A DNA stretch of 64,000 bases from Nocardia tengchongensis. Lineage in GTDB: Bacteria > Actinomycetota > Actinomycetes > Mycobacteriales > Mycobacteriaceae. The stretch lies in assembly GCF_018362975.1 (NCBI RefSeq), contig NZ_CP074371.1, positions 5,146,001 to 5,210,000 on the forward strand, given 5' to 3'. The notes under the pieces were generated by a model, which saw nothing but the letters and a program-made list of their open reading frames with translations, had not been told where the DNA came from and did not search any database. Positions 9,529-18,404 of the stretch are shown piece by piece (the first letter of the stretch is position 1; every line of letters starts with the position of its first letter). The translations under genes and the position numbers were made by a program.

Positions 9529-10611
9529 ATGACCGCTGCTGAGCAGTCCTCGGACTGGAAAGACCTCGAACTCGAACGCCTCTATATCGATTTCGCCGAG
9601 GAGCATCTCAACCCGCTGTGGACGCAACTCGGCGACCTGATGCCGATGGTTCCCACCTCGCGCGCGTTACCGTTCGTGTGGCGTTGGTCGAAGTTGTACC
9701 CGCTGGCGGCTCGGGCTGGTGACCTGGTGCCGGTGGGTCGCGGCGGGGAGCGCCGGGCGATCGCACTGGCCAACCCCGGCCTGGGCGGCGTCCCGTACGC
9801 GACTCCGACGTTGTGGGCGGCGATCCAGTACCTCGGCCCGAAGGAGGTCGCACCCGAACACCGCCACAGCCAGAACGCATTTCGGTTCGTCCTCGAGGGC
9901 GAGGGGGTGTGGACCGTAGTCAACGGCGATCCGGTTGCGATGCGCCGCGGTGATTTCCTGCTCACTCCGGGCTGGCACTTCCACGGCCATCACAATGAAA
10001 CCGATCAGCCGATGGCCTGGCTCGACGGACTCGACATCCCGTTCGCCCACTACATGGACACCGGGTTCTTCGAATTCGGCTCGGACAACGTCACCGATGA
10101 CGCCACACCTGACATTTCGCGTGCGGAGCGGCTCTGGTCGCATCCGGGGTTGCGTCCCTTGGTCGGGCTCGAGACCACCGCGAGTTCGCCGATCGCGGCG
10201 TACCGGTGGGAACACACGGACCGCGCCCTCACCGAGCAGCTCGCGCTCGAGGACGAGGGATATCCCGCCACCGTCGAGCCGGGCCACGCGGCCGTCCGCT
10301 ACACCAATCCGACCAACGGCGGTGACGTGATGCCGACCATTCGCGCGGAGTTCCACCGGCTGCGCGAGGGGACGCGAACCCGTCCTCGCCGAAACGTCGG
10401 TTCGGCCGTGTATCAGGTTTTCGAAGGCACCGCGCGCTTCCGTCTCGGAGACCAGGTGCACACGGTGCATCAGGGCGATCTGATCACGGTCCCGTCGTGG
10501 ACCGAGCTGTCGATCGAATCCCAGTCCCCACTGGACCTTTTCGTGTTCTCGGACGCTCCCATCATGGAGCGCCTGCATCTTTCCCGTTCGCTCACCGTCG
10601 AAGGAGCATGA
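9529..10611 (+). CDS. Gentisate 1,2-dioxygenase
   Basis: A 360-residue bicupin protein. The first cupin carries the iron-ligand pattern PEHRHSQNAFRFVLEG and GWHFHGHHN; the second is at FRLGDQVHTVHQGDLITVP. Length and order match gentisate dioxygenases, which open gentisate with O2 to maleylpyruvate. ATG 9529 has AAGGAG ten bases upstream. It heads a compact operon with the FAH hydrolase (6 bases further) and maleylpyruvate isomerase genes. 1-Hydroxy-2-naphthoate dioxygenase is a near relative, but the neighbours favour gentisate. Confidence 0.92.
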   Translation: MTAAEQSSDWKDLELERLYIDFAEEHLNPLWTQLGDLMPMVPTSRALPFVWRWSKLYPLAARAGDLVPVGRGGERRAIALANPGLGGVPYATPTLWAAIQYLGPKEVAPEHRHSQNAFRFVLEGEGVWTVVNGDPVAMRRGDFLLTPGWHFHGHHNETDQPMAWLDGLDIPFAHYMDTGFFEFGSDNVTDDATPDISRAERLWSHPGLRPLVGLETTASSPIAAYRWEHTDRALTEQLALEDEGYPATVEPGHAAVRYTNPTNGGDVMPTIRAEFHRLREGTRTRPRRNVGSAVYQVFEGTARFRLGDQVHTVHQGDLITVPSWTELSIESQSPLDLFVFSDAPIMERLHLSRSLTVEGA

Positions 10612-10617
10612 TCCTCA

Positions 10618-11454
10618 ATGAAACTGGCAACCCTCCGTCTGCAGGGAACCACGGTCGCCGTCCGCGTCGATGATGAACGGACGGCGACGGTGATCGGGGG
10701 CTACCGCGACCTCTCCGCACTGCTGGCCGAGCCCGACTGGAAGTCCATCGCCGAAGCGGCGAATGGTGCGCAGGCCACTGGGATGACCGTCGATCTCTCC
10801 TCTGCGGATTACGCGCCGGTCGTGCCGCGGCCGGGCAAAGTTATCTGCGTCGGACTCAACTACGCCTCGCACATCGCCGAAATGGGCCGGGACAAACCCG
10901 AATACCCGACCCTGTTCGCGAAATTCGCGGAATCGCTGGCCGGACCGTACGACGACGTCGTGATCCCGGCCTACGCTGCAGGGGCCCTGGATTGGGAAGC
11001 CGAGTTGGCAGTCATCATTGGCAAGCGCGCGAGGCAGGTATCCGAGGACACGGCATCGGAGTACATCGCGGGCTATTCCGTTGTCAACGACTACACCATG
11101 CGTGACTATCAGTTCCGGTCGATCCAGTGGGATCAGGGCAAGTGGTTCGAGAAGGCCACCGGATTCGGGCCGGTGCTGGACACCGACTATGTCCCGGGTA
11201 CCAGGATTGAGGCACGACTCGACGGAGAGCTGATGCAGTCCGCGACAACCGATGATCTGGTCTTCGAGCCTGCGCGGCTGGTTCACTACGTCTCCCAGAT
11301 CGTGACCCTGCAGCCCGGTGACGTGATTTGCACCGGTACGGCCGGCGGGGTTGGGCACGCCAGGAAGCCGGCCCGCTACATCCAGGACGGGGAGACGATC
11401 GAAATCACCGTCGAGGGAATCGGATCGGTCCGGAACAAGACCATCATCAAGTAG
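10618..11454 (+). CDS. Fumarylacetoacetate hydrolase family protein, probable fumarylpyruvate hydrolase
   Basis: A 278-residue FAH-fold enzyme. The lid/active-site segment ICVGLNYASHIAEMG, the metal ligands in DWEAELAVIIG and the NDYTMRDYQ segment are all present, with the typical C-terminal GDVICTGTAGGVG. FAH enzymes cleave C-C bonds of acylpyruvates. Between gentisate dioxygenase and maleylpyruvate isomerase the expected substrate is fumarylpyruvate, giving fumarate and pyruvate. The gene starts six bases after the dioxygenase stop. Confidence 0.9.
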   Translation: MKLATLRLQGTTVAVRVDDERTATVIGGYRDLSALLAEPDWKSIAEAANGAQATGMTVDLSSADYAPVVPRPGKVICVGLNYASHIAEMGRDKPEYPTLFAKFAESLAGPYDDVVIPAYAAGALDWEAELAVIIGKRARQVSEDTASEYIAGYSVVNDYTMRDYQFRSIQWDQGKWFEKATGFGPVLDTDYVPGTRIEARLDGELMQSATTDDLVFEPARLVHYVSQIVTLQPGDVICTGTAGGVGHARKPARYIQDGETIEITVEGIGSVRNKTIIK

Positions 11455-11465
11455 GGCCGCCGAGA

Positions 11466-12182
11466 ATGGATTTCGCAGCACTGCCGTTGCCTGAACGGCT
11501 GCTGATCACGCAACGCGGAACGGCATTCTTCGCACGCCGTCTCTCCGAACTCACCGACGACGAGCTTGACGGCGATACACTGCTGCCAGGATGGACTCGG
11601 CGCCATCTGGTGGCGCACGTCGGCTACAACGCGGCGGCTTTGTGTCGACTGCTGGACTGGGCGTCGAGCGGTGTCGAGACGCCCATGTACGAATCAGCGG
11701 AGCAGCGCGGGCGGGAAATCGATGAGGGCGCCACCTTGCCCCCGGCCGCGATCCGAAACCTCTTCACCCACACCGCTGCTCGTCTCGCCGAGCGATGGCG
11801 GAGTATGCCTGCCAGCGCGTGGGATTCGCTCGTTCGAACTGCTCAGGGCCGTACGGTGCCGGCATCCGAGACAGCCTGGATGCGCACTCGGGAGGTGTGG
11901 ATCCACGCCGTGGATCTCGGCAACGGCGGTCGATTCGGCGAGTTTCCGGATGTGGTACTCGATGGTGTGCTGGCCGATGTCGTGACCTTGTGGCGGGCCC
12001 GGGACCGTGGTGCGGGCCTATCGCTGTGTGTCGATGGTCGGCCCTCGATCGAAATCCAGGCATCCGAGCCGACCACGACCAGCGTCTCCGGCCCGCTTGC
12101 CGCCGTGGTCCGCTGGGCTACCGGCCGCGGAGCCGTCGGCGTGGATATCAAGGGCGAGGAAACTTCCCCTGCTTGGCTCTGA
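11466..12182 (+). CDS. Mycothiol-dependent maleylpyruvate isomerase
   Basis: A 238-residue DinB-like four-helix protein with LLPGWTRRHLVAHVGYNA at residues 39-55 and TREVWIHAVDLG near 139. The metal set H51 plus E-x3-H corresponds to the zinc ligands known for the corynebacterial enzyme. The C-terminal domain (about 170-235) is the usual sterol-carrier-like cap. It isomerises maleylpyruvate to fumarylpyruvate using mycothiol, the thiol of actinomycetes. ATG 11466 lies 11 bases after the FAH gene; it is the last gene before a strong hairpin. Confidence 0.9.
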   Translation: MDFAALPLPERLLITQRGTAFFARRLSELTDDELDGDTLLPGWTRRHLVAHVGYNAAALCRLLDWASSGVETPMYESAEQRGREIDEGATLPPAAIRNLFTHTAARLAERWRSMPASAWDSLVRTAQGRTVPASETAWMRTREVWIHAVDLGNGGRFGEFPDVVLDGVLADVVTLWRARDRGAGLSLCVDGRPSIEIQASEPTTTSVSGPLAAVVRWATGRGAVGVDIKGEETSPAWL

Positions 12183-12215
12183 ACCCACACCCGTCGGCGT
12201 TAATGTCACATGACG

Positions 12216-12256
12216 AAAGGCTGGTTACAAGGATTCGATCCTTGTAACCAGCCTTT
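12216..12256. terminator. Bidirectional hairpin terminator
   Basis: A perfect 19-base inverted repeat (AAAGGCTGGTTACAAGGAT and its complement) with a three-base loop lies between convergent operons. The outer AAA/TTT pairs give a short T run on both strands. Confidence 0.85.
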
Positions 12257-12303
12257 CAAGGTTTGACCGGTCGTGATTGCGGGTTCGGCAGTCGCGTCGG
12301 ACC

Positions 12304-12855
12304 TCAGGGCGACACGCTCGAGTGCAGAAGACGCGAATTCAGGGGCAGGAGTTCCGCTAGCTGGCATTCCCCTTGGGCCGGATCGCCATTCGGCTCGTAG
12401 TTGAGCGCCAATGCGGGGATGTGGATGCGCATCTCCCGCAACCAGGTTTCGATGATGTGGACGACCGATGCCGATCGTCCCTCCGTGACGATCGGCATGG
12501 TCGACCACTGCTCGTCGGGCAAGGTCAGGACGAGGTCGGCGAACCTGTGCACCGCCTGCTCGACGTCGGTGATGATGACCGCGCCGGGACGGGTGGCTTC
12601 CCGGTCGATCTCGCGCGACCGTTCGAGTGCGTTCCCCCGGAGATCACCGGCATCGGTGGAACCGGTGAGCAGAATCCCGGACAAGAAGTCGCTGCCCCTC
12701 GCGATGTGGGCCGCGACGTGGCCGTAAGACCAGCCCGGATGACCGCTGTCTGCGCTGAAATCGCAGTCGCCGTCCCAGAGATGCGCTGCCATCCGGTCGA
12801 TTCGGTCTACTTCTTCACTGATCGCCGCACGTAGCTGGTGCCGGTCCGCCGTCAT
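12304..12855 (-). CDS. Maleylpyruvate isomerase-family protein (MDMPI N-terminal domain only)
   Basis: A 183-residue DinB/MDMPI-fold protein with HPGWSYGHVAAHIARG and the E-x3-H ligand pair (LREMRIHIP), so the metal site looks intact. It lacks the C-terminal cap domain of the neighbouring 238-residue isomerase. It ends the leftward operon, and its start lies within a base of the aldolase stop. It probably performs a mycothiol-assisted isomerisation on a different ring-cleavage product; that is inferred only from context. Confidence 0.75.
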   Translation of the reverse strand: MTADRHQLRAAISEEVDRIDRMAAHLWDGDCDFSADSGHPGWSYGHVAAHIARGSDFLSGILLTGSTDAGDLRGNALERSREIDREATRPGAVIITDVEQAVHRFADLVLTLPDEQWSTMPIVTEGRSASVVHIIETWLREMRIHIPALALNYEPNGDPAQGECQLAELLPLNSRLLHSSVSP

Positions 12856-12856
12856 C

Positions 12857-13546
12857 TCAGTCCTCGATATCGGAGCGCCGCACCAGATACTGCCATCCGG
12901 CGTCGAGCTGCGTCGGATTCCAGATCTGCTCGCGCTTGAAGCGGGTCTCCGCTTCGTCGGAGGCGGTCTGCGGTCCTCCGGCTGCGTCGGCGAGAAGTTG
13001 TGTGCGGCAGGCACGTTCGAGCAGAACCGCATACATGACCGCGGTTCCGATATCGGGGCCTACGGTAACGGCTCCGTGGTGGGGCATCAGAATGGCGTTG
13101 GCGTCACCGAGCTCCTCGGCCAGGGCCCGGCCGAGATCCTGGGTCGCGATCAACGCGCCGGTGACCGTGAATCGAGGCAACTGCGGGTACGTGAACGGCA
13201 CGGCGTCGTGGGAGATGGGCAGTAGATCGCGCTGCAACGAGGAGAATGCGCTGAGTGCGGGCGCGTGTGTGTGCACGACAGCGCCGATATCCGTACGACG
13301 GGTGAGGATCTCGGTATGGATCGGGAATTCCAGATGCCGCTTGCCGGTGCCTGCGAGGACGTCGCCGCCCTGCGAGACCAGAACGACGCGGTCGGCATCG
13401 ATCTCCTCGAATCCGTAACCGGAGGCCTTCATCCAGGCGCCTTTACCGTCCGGGTCGCGGACCGAGGCGTGGCCCCAGACCATGTCGGACAAGCCCGCGG
13501 TGGCGAGGGCGTGGCTGGCGTGAATGACATCGTCGACGACGCTCAT
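12857..13546 (-). CDS. Class II aldolase/adducin-family protein
   Basis: A 229-residue single-domain class II aldolase. Zinc ligands are visible in VVHTHAPALSAFSS (about residue 90) and the distal LMPHHGAVTVG motif. The family includes L-fuculose-phosphate aldolases and decarboxylases of aromatic or hydroxy acids. With a ferredoxin/reductase pair upstream and isomerase-like protein downstream, a role on a ring-fission product or aromatic acid is plausible; the substrate is unknown. Confidence 0.85.
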   Translation of the reverse strand: MSVVDDVIHASHALATAGLSDMVWGHASVRDPDGKGAWMKASGYGFEEIDADRVVLVSQGGDVLAGTGKRHLEFPIHTEILTRRTDIGAVVHTHAPALSAFSSLQRDLLPISHDAVPFTYPQLPRFTVTGALIATQDLGRALAEELGDANAILMPHHGAVTVGPDIGTAVMYAVLLERACRTQLLADAAGGPQTASDEAETRFKREQIWNPTQLDAGWQYLVRRSDIED

Positions 13547-13590
13547 CTATGAGAGTCCTTTCTGCTGTGGTGGTTTCGGATCGCGCTGCG

Positions 13591-13923
13591 CTACTTATCG
13601 GCGAGGGAAGTGACCAGCGTGGTATCCACGCCGACGGAGCCGAGGCCGATGGACCCACCGGGATCGCCGAGCGCTTCGTCCCGGCCGGGCAGGGGCAATG
13701 CGAAGAACGCCGCGCTGTCATCCCGCCATGTCGGGTCCATGATGTCTTTGGGGGCCATGATCGCGGAGACGGGGCACTCGGTCAGGCATGCGGCGCACTC
13801 GATGCACTCGTTCGGGTTGATGTAGCGCTTCGTCAATCCTTCGTAGATGCAATCGACCGGGCACACATCGACACAGGAGCCGTCGAGTTCATTGATGCAT
13901 TTCTCGTTGATTACATAGGCCAT
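13591..13923 (-). CDS. 7Fe-8S-type ferredoxin (FdxA-like)
   Basis: A 110-residue ferredoxin with two cluster motifs: KCINELDGSCVDVCPVDCI and CIECAACLTECPVSAI. The spacing is that of actinobacterial FdxA proteins, which carry one 3Fe-4S and one 4Fe-4S cluster. The extended C-terminal tail is usual for this type. It is encoded 13 bases after the ferredoxin reductase, so the two form an electron-transfer chain for an unknown oxygenase. Confidence 0.92.
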   Translation of the reverse strand: MAYVINEKCINELDGSCVDVCPVDCIYEGLTKRYINPNECIECAACLTECPVSAIMAPKDIMDPTWRDDSAAFFALPLPGRDEALGDPGGSIGLGSVGVDTTLVTSLADK

Positions 13924-13936
13924 GTGGGCTTTCCTT

Positions 13937-14926
13937 TCACTGCGCCGGTTCGGGCAGCTTCTCGCTGGAGTGACCAGGGAACAGCTGTTCGTCCGGATGC
14001 AACGTGACCGCGATGTTGTTCACGGCCGTCGCAGCTTCGCCGAATCCCACGGCGATGAGCGCCACTTTGCCGGGGTAGGTGGTGATATCGCCGGCGGCGT
14101 AGACGCCGGGGCGGCTGGTGGCCATATCCGTGTCGACCGCGATCTGCTTGCCCGAGAAGGTGATTCCCCATGAGAGGAGACCTCCCAGCGACGCGATATG
14201 ACCGAGGGCCGGCACCAGCAGAGTCGCGGGGATCCGTTCGGTGGTGCCGGAGGCGCAATCGCGGACGGTGACGGCTTCGAGTGTGGTGTCCCCGTGGACA
14301 TGGCTGATCTCACTGTTGATCAGCACGCGGGTCGCGCTGGATCTCAGCGCGGCGACGGAACTTTCGTGTGCGCGGAACCGTGCACGGCGGTGCACGACGG
14401 TGACCGACCGCGAATGCCCGGCGAGCGCGTTGGCCCAATCCACCGCGCTGTCACCGCCGCCCACGATGACCACGTCCCGATCGGCATAGGTGTGGGGCGC
14501 CTCGAGGACATGTTCGATACCGGTGCCGGTGTAGCCGTCCAGGGCCGGGAGCGGCCGCGGAGTGAACCGGCCGATACCGGCGGTGAGCAGGATGGCGTGG
14601 GCGTGGATGCTGTTCTCGTTGGCCGTGGTGACAACGAAGCTGCCGTCGGGCATTTCGGCCAGCCGGAGTGCTTCCTCACCGAGAACGACCGTGGGGTTGG
14701 CGGTCATGGCCTGCTCGGTCAGCCGGGCAACGAGTTCGCGACCGGTGACCGCCGGGAATCCGGCGATGTCATAGATGTTCTTTTCCGGGTACAGGGCCGC
14801 GGTCTGTCCGCCCAGATGGGGAAGGCTGTCGACCACGGCGACTGCCAGCCCGCGCATGCCCGCGTAGTAACAGGCGTACAGGCCGACCGGGCCGCCGCCG
14901 ACGATCAACAGGTCTGTTTCGAGCAT
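13937..14926 (-). CDS. Ferredoxin-NADP+ reductase, thioredoxin-reductase-like type
   Basis: A 329-residue two-dinucleotide-fold flavoprotein with FAD motif LLIVGGGPVGLYACYYAG at the N-terminus, NADPH motif VVIVGGGDSAVDWANAL at about 155 and the C-terminal GVYAAGDITTYPGK. It lacks the CxxC disulphide of true thioredoxin reductases, which marks the YumC-type ferredoxin-NADP+ reductases. It likely reduces the adjacent ferredoxin. The gene begins a few bases after the TAXI-like gene. Confidence 0.9.
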   Translation of the reverse strand: MLETDLLIVGGGPVGLYACYYAGMRGLAVAVVDSLPHLGGQTAALYPEKNIYDIAGFPAVTGRELVARLTEQAMTANPTVVLGEEALRLAEMPDGSFVVTTANENSIHAHAILLTAGIGRFTPRPLPALDGYTGTGIEHVLEAPHTYADRDVVIVGGGDSAVDWANALAGHSRSVTVVHRRARFRAHESSVAALRSSATRVLINSEISHVHGDTTLEAVTVRDCASGTTERIPATLLVPALGHIASLGGLLSWGITFSGKQIAVDTDMATSRPGVYAAGDITTYPGKVALIAVGFGEAATAVNNIAVTLHPDEQLFPGHSSEKLPEPAQ

Positions 14927-14932
14927 TCCGGG

Positions 14933-15951
14933 TCAACTCCAGATGAGAATCTGTCCGTCGCCGGTGTCTCCGGCCAGGTCCGCATAGGCTCGAATCGCGC
15001 CCGGGTGCAACGGAATCGGCGTGTCGGCCATCGCCACGGGATCGACCGGATAGGTGACGGGCGAGTGGTCAGGTGGGAAGTGGGTGTACTGGGATTCGAG
15101 TGCCCGCCGCGTTTTGACCATGCACCAGGTCGCGAGATAGGCCACGTCTTCCGGAAGATCGTCCCGGCACACGATCGCGAAATCCGCGAAGTTCAGCGTC
15201 GTCAGCGGTTGCTCCAGATCCGGCAGATATCCCGCGGCCACCTCGGCCGTCGGCCAGCCGATCGCGGCGAATCCATCGAATACCTTTGTGCCCCAGTCGA
15301 GATAGCGCACCGGCCGTTTGCTGTTGATGCGTTGCCAGGCCGGAGTGTTGATCGCTTCGTGGATCAGGACGTTCGCCTCACCCGTCGCGAATCGGTGGAT
15401 CGCCGGGAACGGGCGCTCGGAGTAGAGGAATCGGGCTCCCGCGGCCGTAGCGAATCCGGGTCGGCACCGGCGAGCCGCAATCCGTGGTGGGCTGCCCATC
15501 CGATGAGATTGACACCGTCGTCCTGGGAGGTGGCGATGACGAGACGGTCGGCAATCGCCGCCAGATCCGACACCGACCGCACCGGCAGGTCGGCATCGAC
15601 GGCGACCACGAGCCGATCGGCCTGCCCGATCACTCCCAGCGCGCGAAGATTGGGCTGCGCGGAGCGACCGCCAATGGACGCATCGCCGTCGTACAACGCA
15701 CGCACGGCGGGCGTCGGCGTGACGATCGTGACGTCCACCTCGCCGGCCTGGAGGGCATCCAGCTGATCGGCGCCGCCGCGCCCTGACCAGATCCCGAAGC
15801 GAGAGCCCTCGGGGCAACGGTCGCCGAGCTCCTGCGCGATCCATCCACAGATGCGATGCATATTCGCCTGACCCCAGTCGCCACGGAACTGCAGCTGGAT
15901 CGGCCGGTCGAGTGTGGGCTGCGCGGATTCCGCGCCGAGTTGCGAGCTCAT
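14933..15951 (-). pseudogene. TAXI/NMT1-like solute-binding protein, frameshifted
   Basis: The first frame (ATG 15951) gives a periplasmic-binding-protein lobe (FGIWSGRGGADQLDALQAGEVDVTI, typical of TAXI proteins). The second lobe continues in another frame from about 15440 (RFLYSERPFPAIHRFATGE to GQILIWS). Adding one base to the CCC run at 15438-15440 restores a protein of about 339 residues. Unlike usual TAXI proteins it has no signal peptide, and no TRAP permease gene is nearby, so it may be a cytosolic ligand-binding protein. The frame break may be an error. Confidence 0.7.
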
Positions 15952-15952
15952 G

Positions 15953-16219
15953 TCAGGCGGTCGCCTGGTTCAGCTGCGCCGCATCGAATTCGACGTCGAT
16001 CTCGGTGACCGTGTCGACCGGGAAACCGACACGTTCGAACTCCGCGCGTACCGCGTCCTCGGAGTCGGCTTCGTAGACGGTGGCGATGTAGCCGGAGTCG
16101 CTGTTGGCGAAAAGGTGCCGGAACGTAGCGTGCACGCCCTTCGCCACCTCCGGGCCGTACGCCGCGACCTCCTCCTCGGAGATGCCGGGTGCCTGATGGA
16201 TGCTCAAGAACAAAGACAT
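15953..16219 (-). CDS. Small DUF4242-like protein
   Basis: An 88-residue protein beginning MSLFLSIHQAPGISEEEVA. The ferredoxin-like fold pattern and YIATVYEADSEDAVRAEFERVGFP resemble DUF4242 proteins, one of which binds nickel; this similarity is modest. GAAGGAAG lies upstream of ATG 16219. It heads the leftward operon and ends one base before the start of the TAXI-like gene, so they are translationally coupled. Confidence 0.6.
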   Translation of the reverse strand: MSLFLSIHQAPGISEEEVAAYGPEVAKGVHATFRHLFANSDSGYIATVYEADSEDAVRAEFERVGFPVDTVTEIDVEFDAAQLNQATA

Positions 16220-16268
16220 GATCTTCCTTCGAAATTGGGGGGAGGATTCCCGGTATGTGTCATTCCGG

Positions 16269-16281
16269 GGAACAGTGTTCC
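16269..16281. promoter_or_regulatory. Candidate IclR operator in the divergent promoter region
   Basis: GGAACAGTGTTCC is a perfect 13-base palindrome 50 bases before the leftward operon. Its TGTTCCG half recurs directly after the -10 boxes of the IclR gene (16468-16474) and of the cupin operon (17499-17505). The remainder of 16220-16572 holds no gene. Confidence 0.5.
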
Positions 16282-16438
16282 GAATGATGCCATGATGTGA
16301 GTCACAGATCAAGCCTGTCGGCATGGTTGCCCGGGATGGTCACATAGCAGGTGAGACGCTGAAATTCACCGCGTGTCAAGGAGTGCGCGCGATTCGACGC
16401 ATTGGCGCCGTGGGTTGCGGGCGGTGAGAGCAGACAAT

Positions 16439-16474
16439 TTGATCGAGCGCAAGATCGGCGGCTACTATGTTCCG
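16439..16474 (+). promoter_or_regulatory. Promoter of the second IclR gene
   Basis: TTGATC (16439-16444), 18 bases, TACTAT (16463-16468), immediately followed by GTTCCGT, part of the shared candidate operator. Confidence 0.45.
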
Positions 16475-16572
16475 TACAGAGGATCACTAGCCCTCATTGC
16501 GGAACACGCGGTGCGGTCATCCTCGCAGTCGATGGCGAAAGGTGGTGTGACCGGGTGGGATACCGTATAGCA

Positions 16573-17409
16573 ATGAGTTCCGAGGGGATCGATGGCTTTG
16601 CGGGCGAGGCGACGTCGAAAGCGTTGGGCAGGTCTGCTGACGACGGCGCGGGGGAGCGTCCATCGGGGATGATCGGTGCGGTCGACAACGTGCTGCGGTT
16701 GTTGGCGCTTTTCAACGAGAGTCCGAAGATCCGGGTCAATGAGGCCAGCCGGGCCATGGGATTGTCGCGTTCGACCGTCCATCGGATGCTGACGACGCTG
16801 AGCTATCACCAGTTCGTGGAACAAGACGAGTTCTCCCGCGCGTATCAGCCGGGGCCCGCGCTCATCGATATCGGCCTGGCTGTGCTGCAGAACATCGAAA
16901 TCCGCGTCGTCGCCCGCAATGCGCTTCTACGCCTGCGTGATGAAACCGGCGAGACGGTCCACCTGGGTCTCCAGCGCGGCGCGGAGGTCGTGTTCATCGA
17001 CAGCGTCGAAAGTCAGCAGACCGTCCGCACCGGCAGTCGCATCGGGTGGACGCTGCCGTCGCATGCCACCGCGGCGGGCAAGGCCATGCTGGCCCAGCTC
17101 GATGAACGGGAGCTCGACAAGATCTACCCGGACGAGGCGCTGGAGTCGGCGACCGCCGCGACCGTACGCACCAAGTCCGAGCTGCGGGATCAGCTCGAGG
17201 AGATTCGCCGACGCGGGTACGCGGTCAACGACGGGGAAAGCGAGCCCGATGTCGGTGCTGTAGCCGCCGTCGTCTGTGACCGTGACGGACGGGTGCGTGG
17301 AGCGATATCGGTCACGGCTCCGCGTGTGCGGGCCGACGTCGAGTGGGAGCGAGAGGTGGGTACGGCCGCGATGCGGACGGCCAAACAGCTCGGAGCCAGC
17401 TTCGGCTGA
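16573..17409 (+). CDS. IclR-family transcriptional regulator
   Basis: A 278-residue protein with an IclR winged helix (NEASRAMGLSRSTVHRMLTTL) at about residues 50-70 and the effector domain (GETVHLGLQRGAEVVFIDSVES, LPSHATAAGKAMLAQL). ATG 16573 is preferred; the frame is open upstream but non-protein-like. It is divergent from the ferredoxin/aldolase operon and precedes the cupin pair, and candidate operator half-sites occur at all three promoters, so it likely controls both units. Confidence 0.88.
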   Translation: MSSEGIDGFAGEATSKALGRSADDGAGERPSGMIGAVDNVLRLLALFNESPKIRVNEASRAMGLSRSTVHRMLTTLSYHQFVEQDEFSRAYQPGPALIDIGLAVLQNIEIRVVARNALLRLRDETGETVHLGLQRGAEVVFIDSVESQQTVRTGSRIGWTLPSHATAAGKAMLAQLDERELDKIYPDEALESATAATVRTKSELRDQLEEIRRRGYAVNDGESEPDVGAVAAVVCDRDGRVRGAISVTAPRVRADVEWEREVGTAAMRTAKQLGASFG

Positions 17410-17427
17410 CCGCTGCCTCGATCGGTT

Positions 17428-17461
17428 GCCCTGGGACACGACCTGTGTCCCGGGGCTTTTT
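17428..17461 (+). terminator. Rho-independent terminator of the IclR gene
   Basis: Stem GCCCTGGGACAC with GTGTCCCGGGGC, five-base loop, then TTTTT. Confidence 0.88.
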
Positions 17462-17468
17462 CTGTTTC

Positions 17469-17505
17469 TTGCCTCATCTCCGCCGTCGCTGCTACAGTTG
17501 TTCCG
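17469..17505 (+). promoter_or_regulatory. Promoter of the cupin pair
   Basis: TTGCCT (17469-17474), 18-base spacer, TACAGT (17493-17498) followed directly by TGTTCCGT, as at the IclR promoter. Confidence 0.4.
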
Positions 17506-17663
17506 TGATGTGGGTCACCGTCACGCATGATGACACATCGAGAGTGTCGGTTTCGATCACATCCTGTCCCTATGAGGGTTCTCCAGGGATCGCGGGCTTC
17601 AGCCCGATCGTTGCCCGGGTGTCGAAAACCCGGGGTTCACAAAGTGCATGAGGAGTCGAAGCA

Positions 17664-18404
17664 ATGACCGAAGTTGTCGAGGCGGTGAGGATTCCGGAGC
17701 TGAGCGCGACTCGGCGAATCTCCGGCCCCACCGGTACGAAGGAGCCGCTCAAGGTCAGCGTCTATGAGCGCATGGCCAAGGCTGCGGCACAGCTGATGCC
17801 GCTGTTCCCCTATGACGATGCCGGGTCGGTCGTGCCCTGCGGCGCGGTGATGTGGGGTGGGCCGGACAAGAGTCACGGCCACTTCTTCCATGCCAACACC
17901 GTGTCCGAGGTGGCGGTCACCTACGGGTCGAATGAGGCCATGCTCGACAGTGGTTCGATCATGGCGACTCAGAAATACCACGGCGTCAACTCGTTCCTGC
18001 GGGACGAGAAGAATCCGGAGGCGTTCGTGCTCGTCACCGTCACCCAGGTGCAGTCCACGGAGGCAGGGCAGGAGGAGGCGATGGTCGCCAAATGCCAGAA
18101 GTGCAAGAAGGAGATCGTGCGTCACGCGTACTCCGCTGCCGCGGAAGGCGCTCCGGACTTCGATCCGACGCAGTTCGGCGGCAAGGAAGACGATGTGGTC
18201 CGGCAGTTCTCGACCATGGTCGGTTCGGCGGAGTTCGCGGTGATCCGCAACTCCGAAGAAGGCCGGACCTGTAAGAACTGTGGTCATGTCAATCCGCCGC
18301 ACAATATTGAGGCGTGGCGGTGGGCGAACATGGTGGGCCAGACCCGGGTCGCCAATGACGCGCACCGAGCGCTGCGGGCGGCTGCGAAGGAGGCGAACCT
18401 CTGA
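17664..18404 (+). CDS. Cupin/zinc-ribbon protein, 3-hydroxyanthranilate dioxygenase-like, subunit A
   Basis: A 246-residue protein. The central segment GHFFHANTVSEVAVTYG has the H-x5-E metal pattern of 3-hydroxyanthranilate 3,4-dioxygenase cupins. The C-terminal part carries CQKCKKEI and CKNCGHVN, a rubredoxin-like zinc site also found in bacterial 3-hydroxyanthranilate dioxygenases. GAGGAG precedes ATG 17664. Its TGA overlaps the ATG of the next gene by one base (TGATG), so the two products are made together and may form one enzyme. The substrate is unknown. Confidence 0.6.
   Translation: MTEVVEAVRIPELSATRRISGPTGTKEPLKVSVYERMAKAAAQLMPLFPYDDAGSVVPCGAVMWGGPDKSHGHFFHANTVSEVAVTYGSNEAMLDSGSIMATQKYHGVNSFLRDEKNPEAFVLVTVTQVQSTEAGQEEAMVAKCQKCKKEIVRHAYSAAAEGAPDFDPTQFGGKEDDVVRQFSTMVGSAEFAVIRNSEEGRTCKNCGHVNPPHNIEAWRWANMVGQTRVANDAHRALRAAAKEANL

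Noticed and set aside
12857..13032. Upstream extension of the 183-residue isomerase-like protein to 13032
   Set aside because: The extra 59 residues overlap the aldolase gene and are not protein-like; ATG 12855 fits the family N-terminus.
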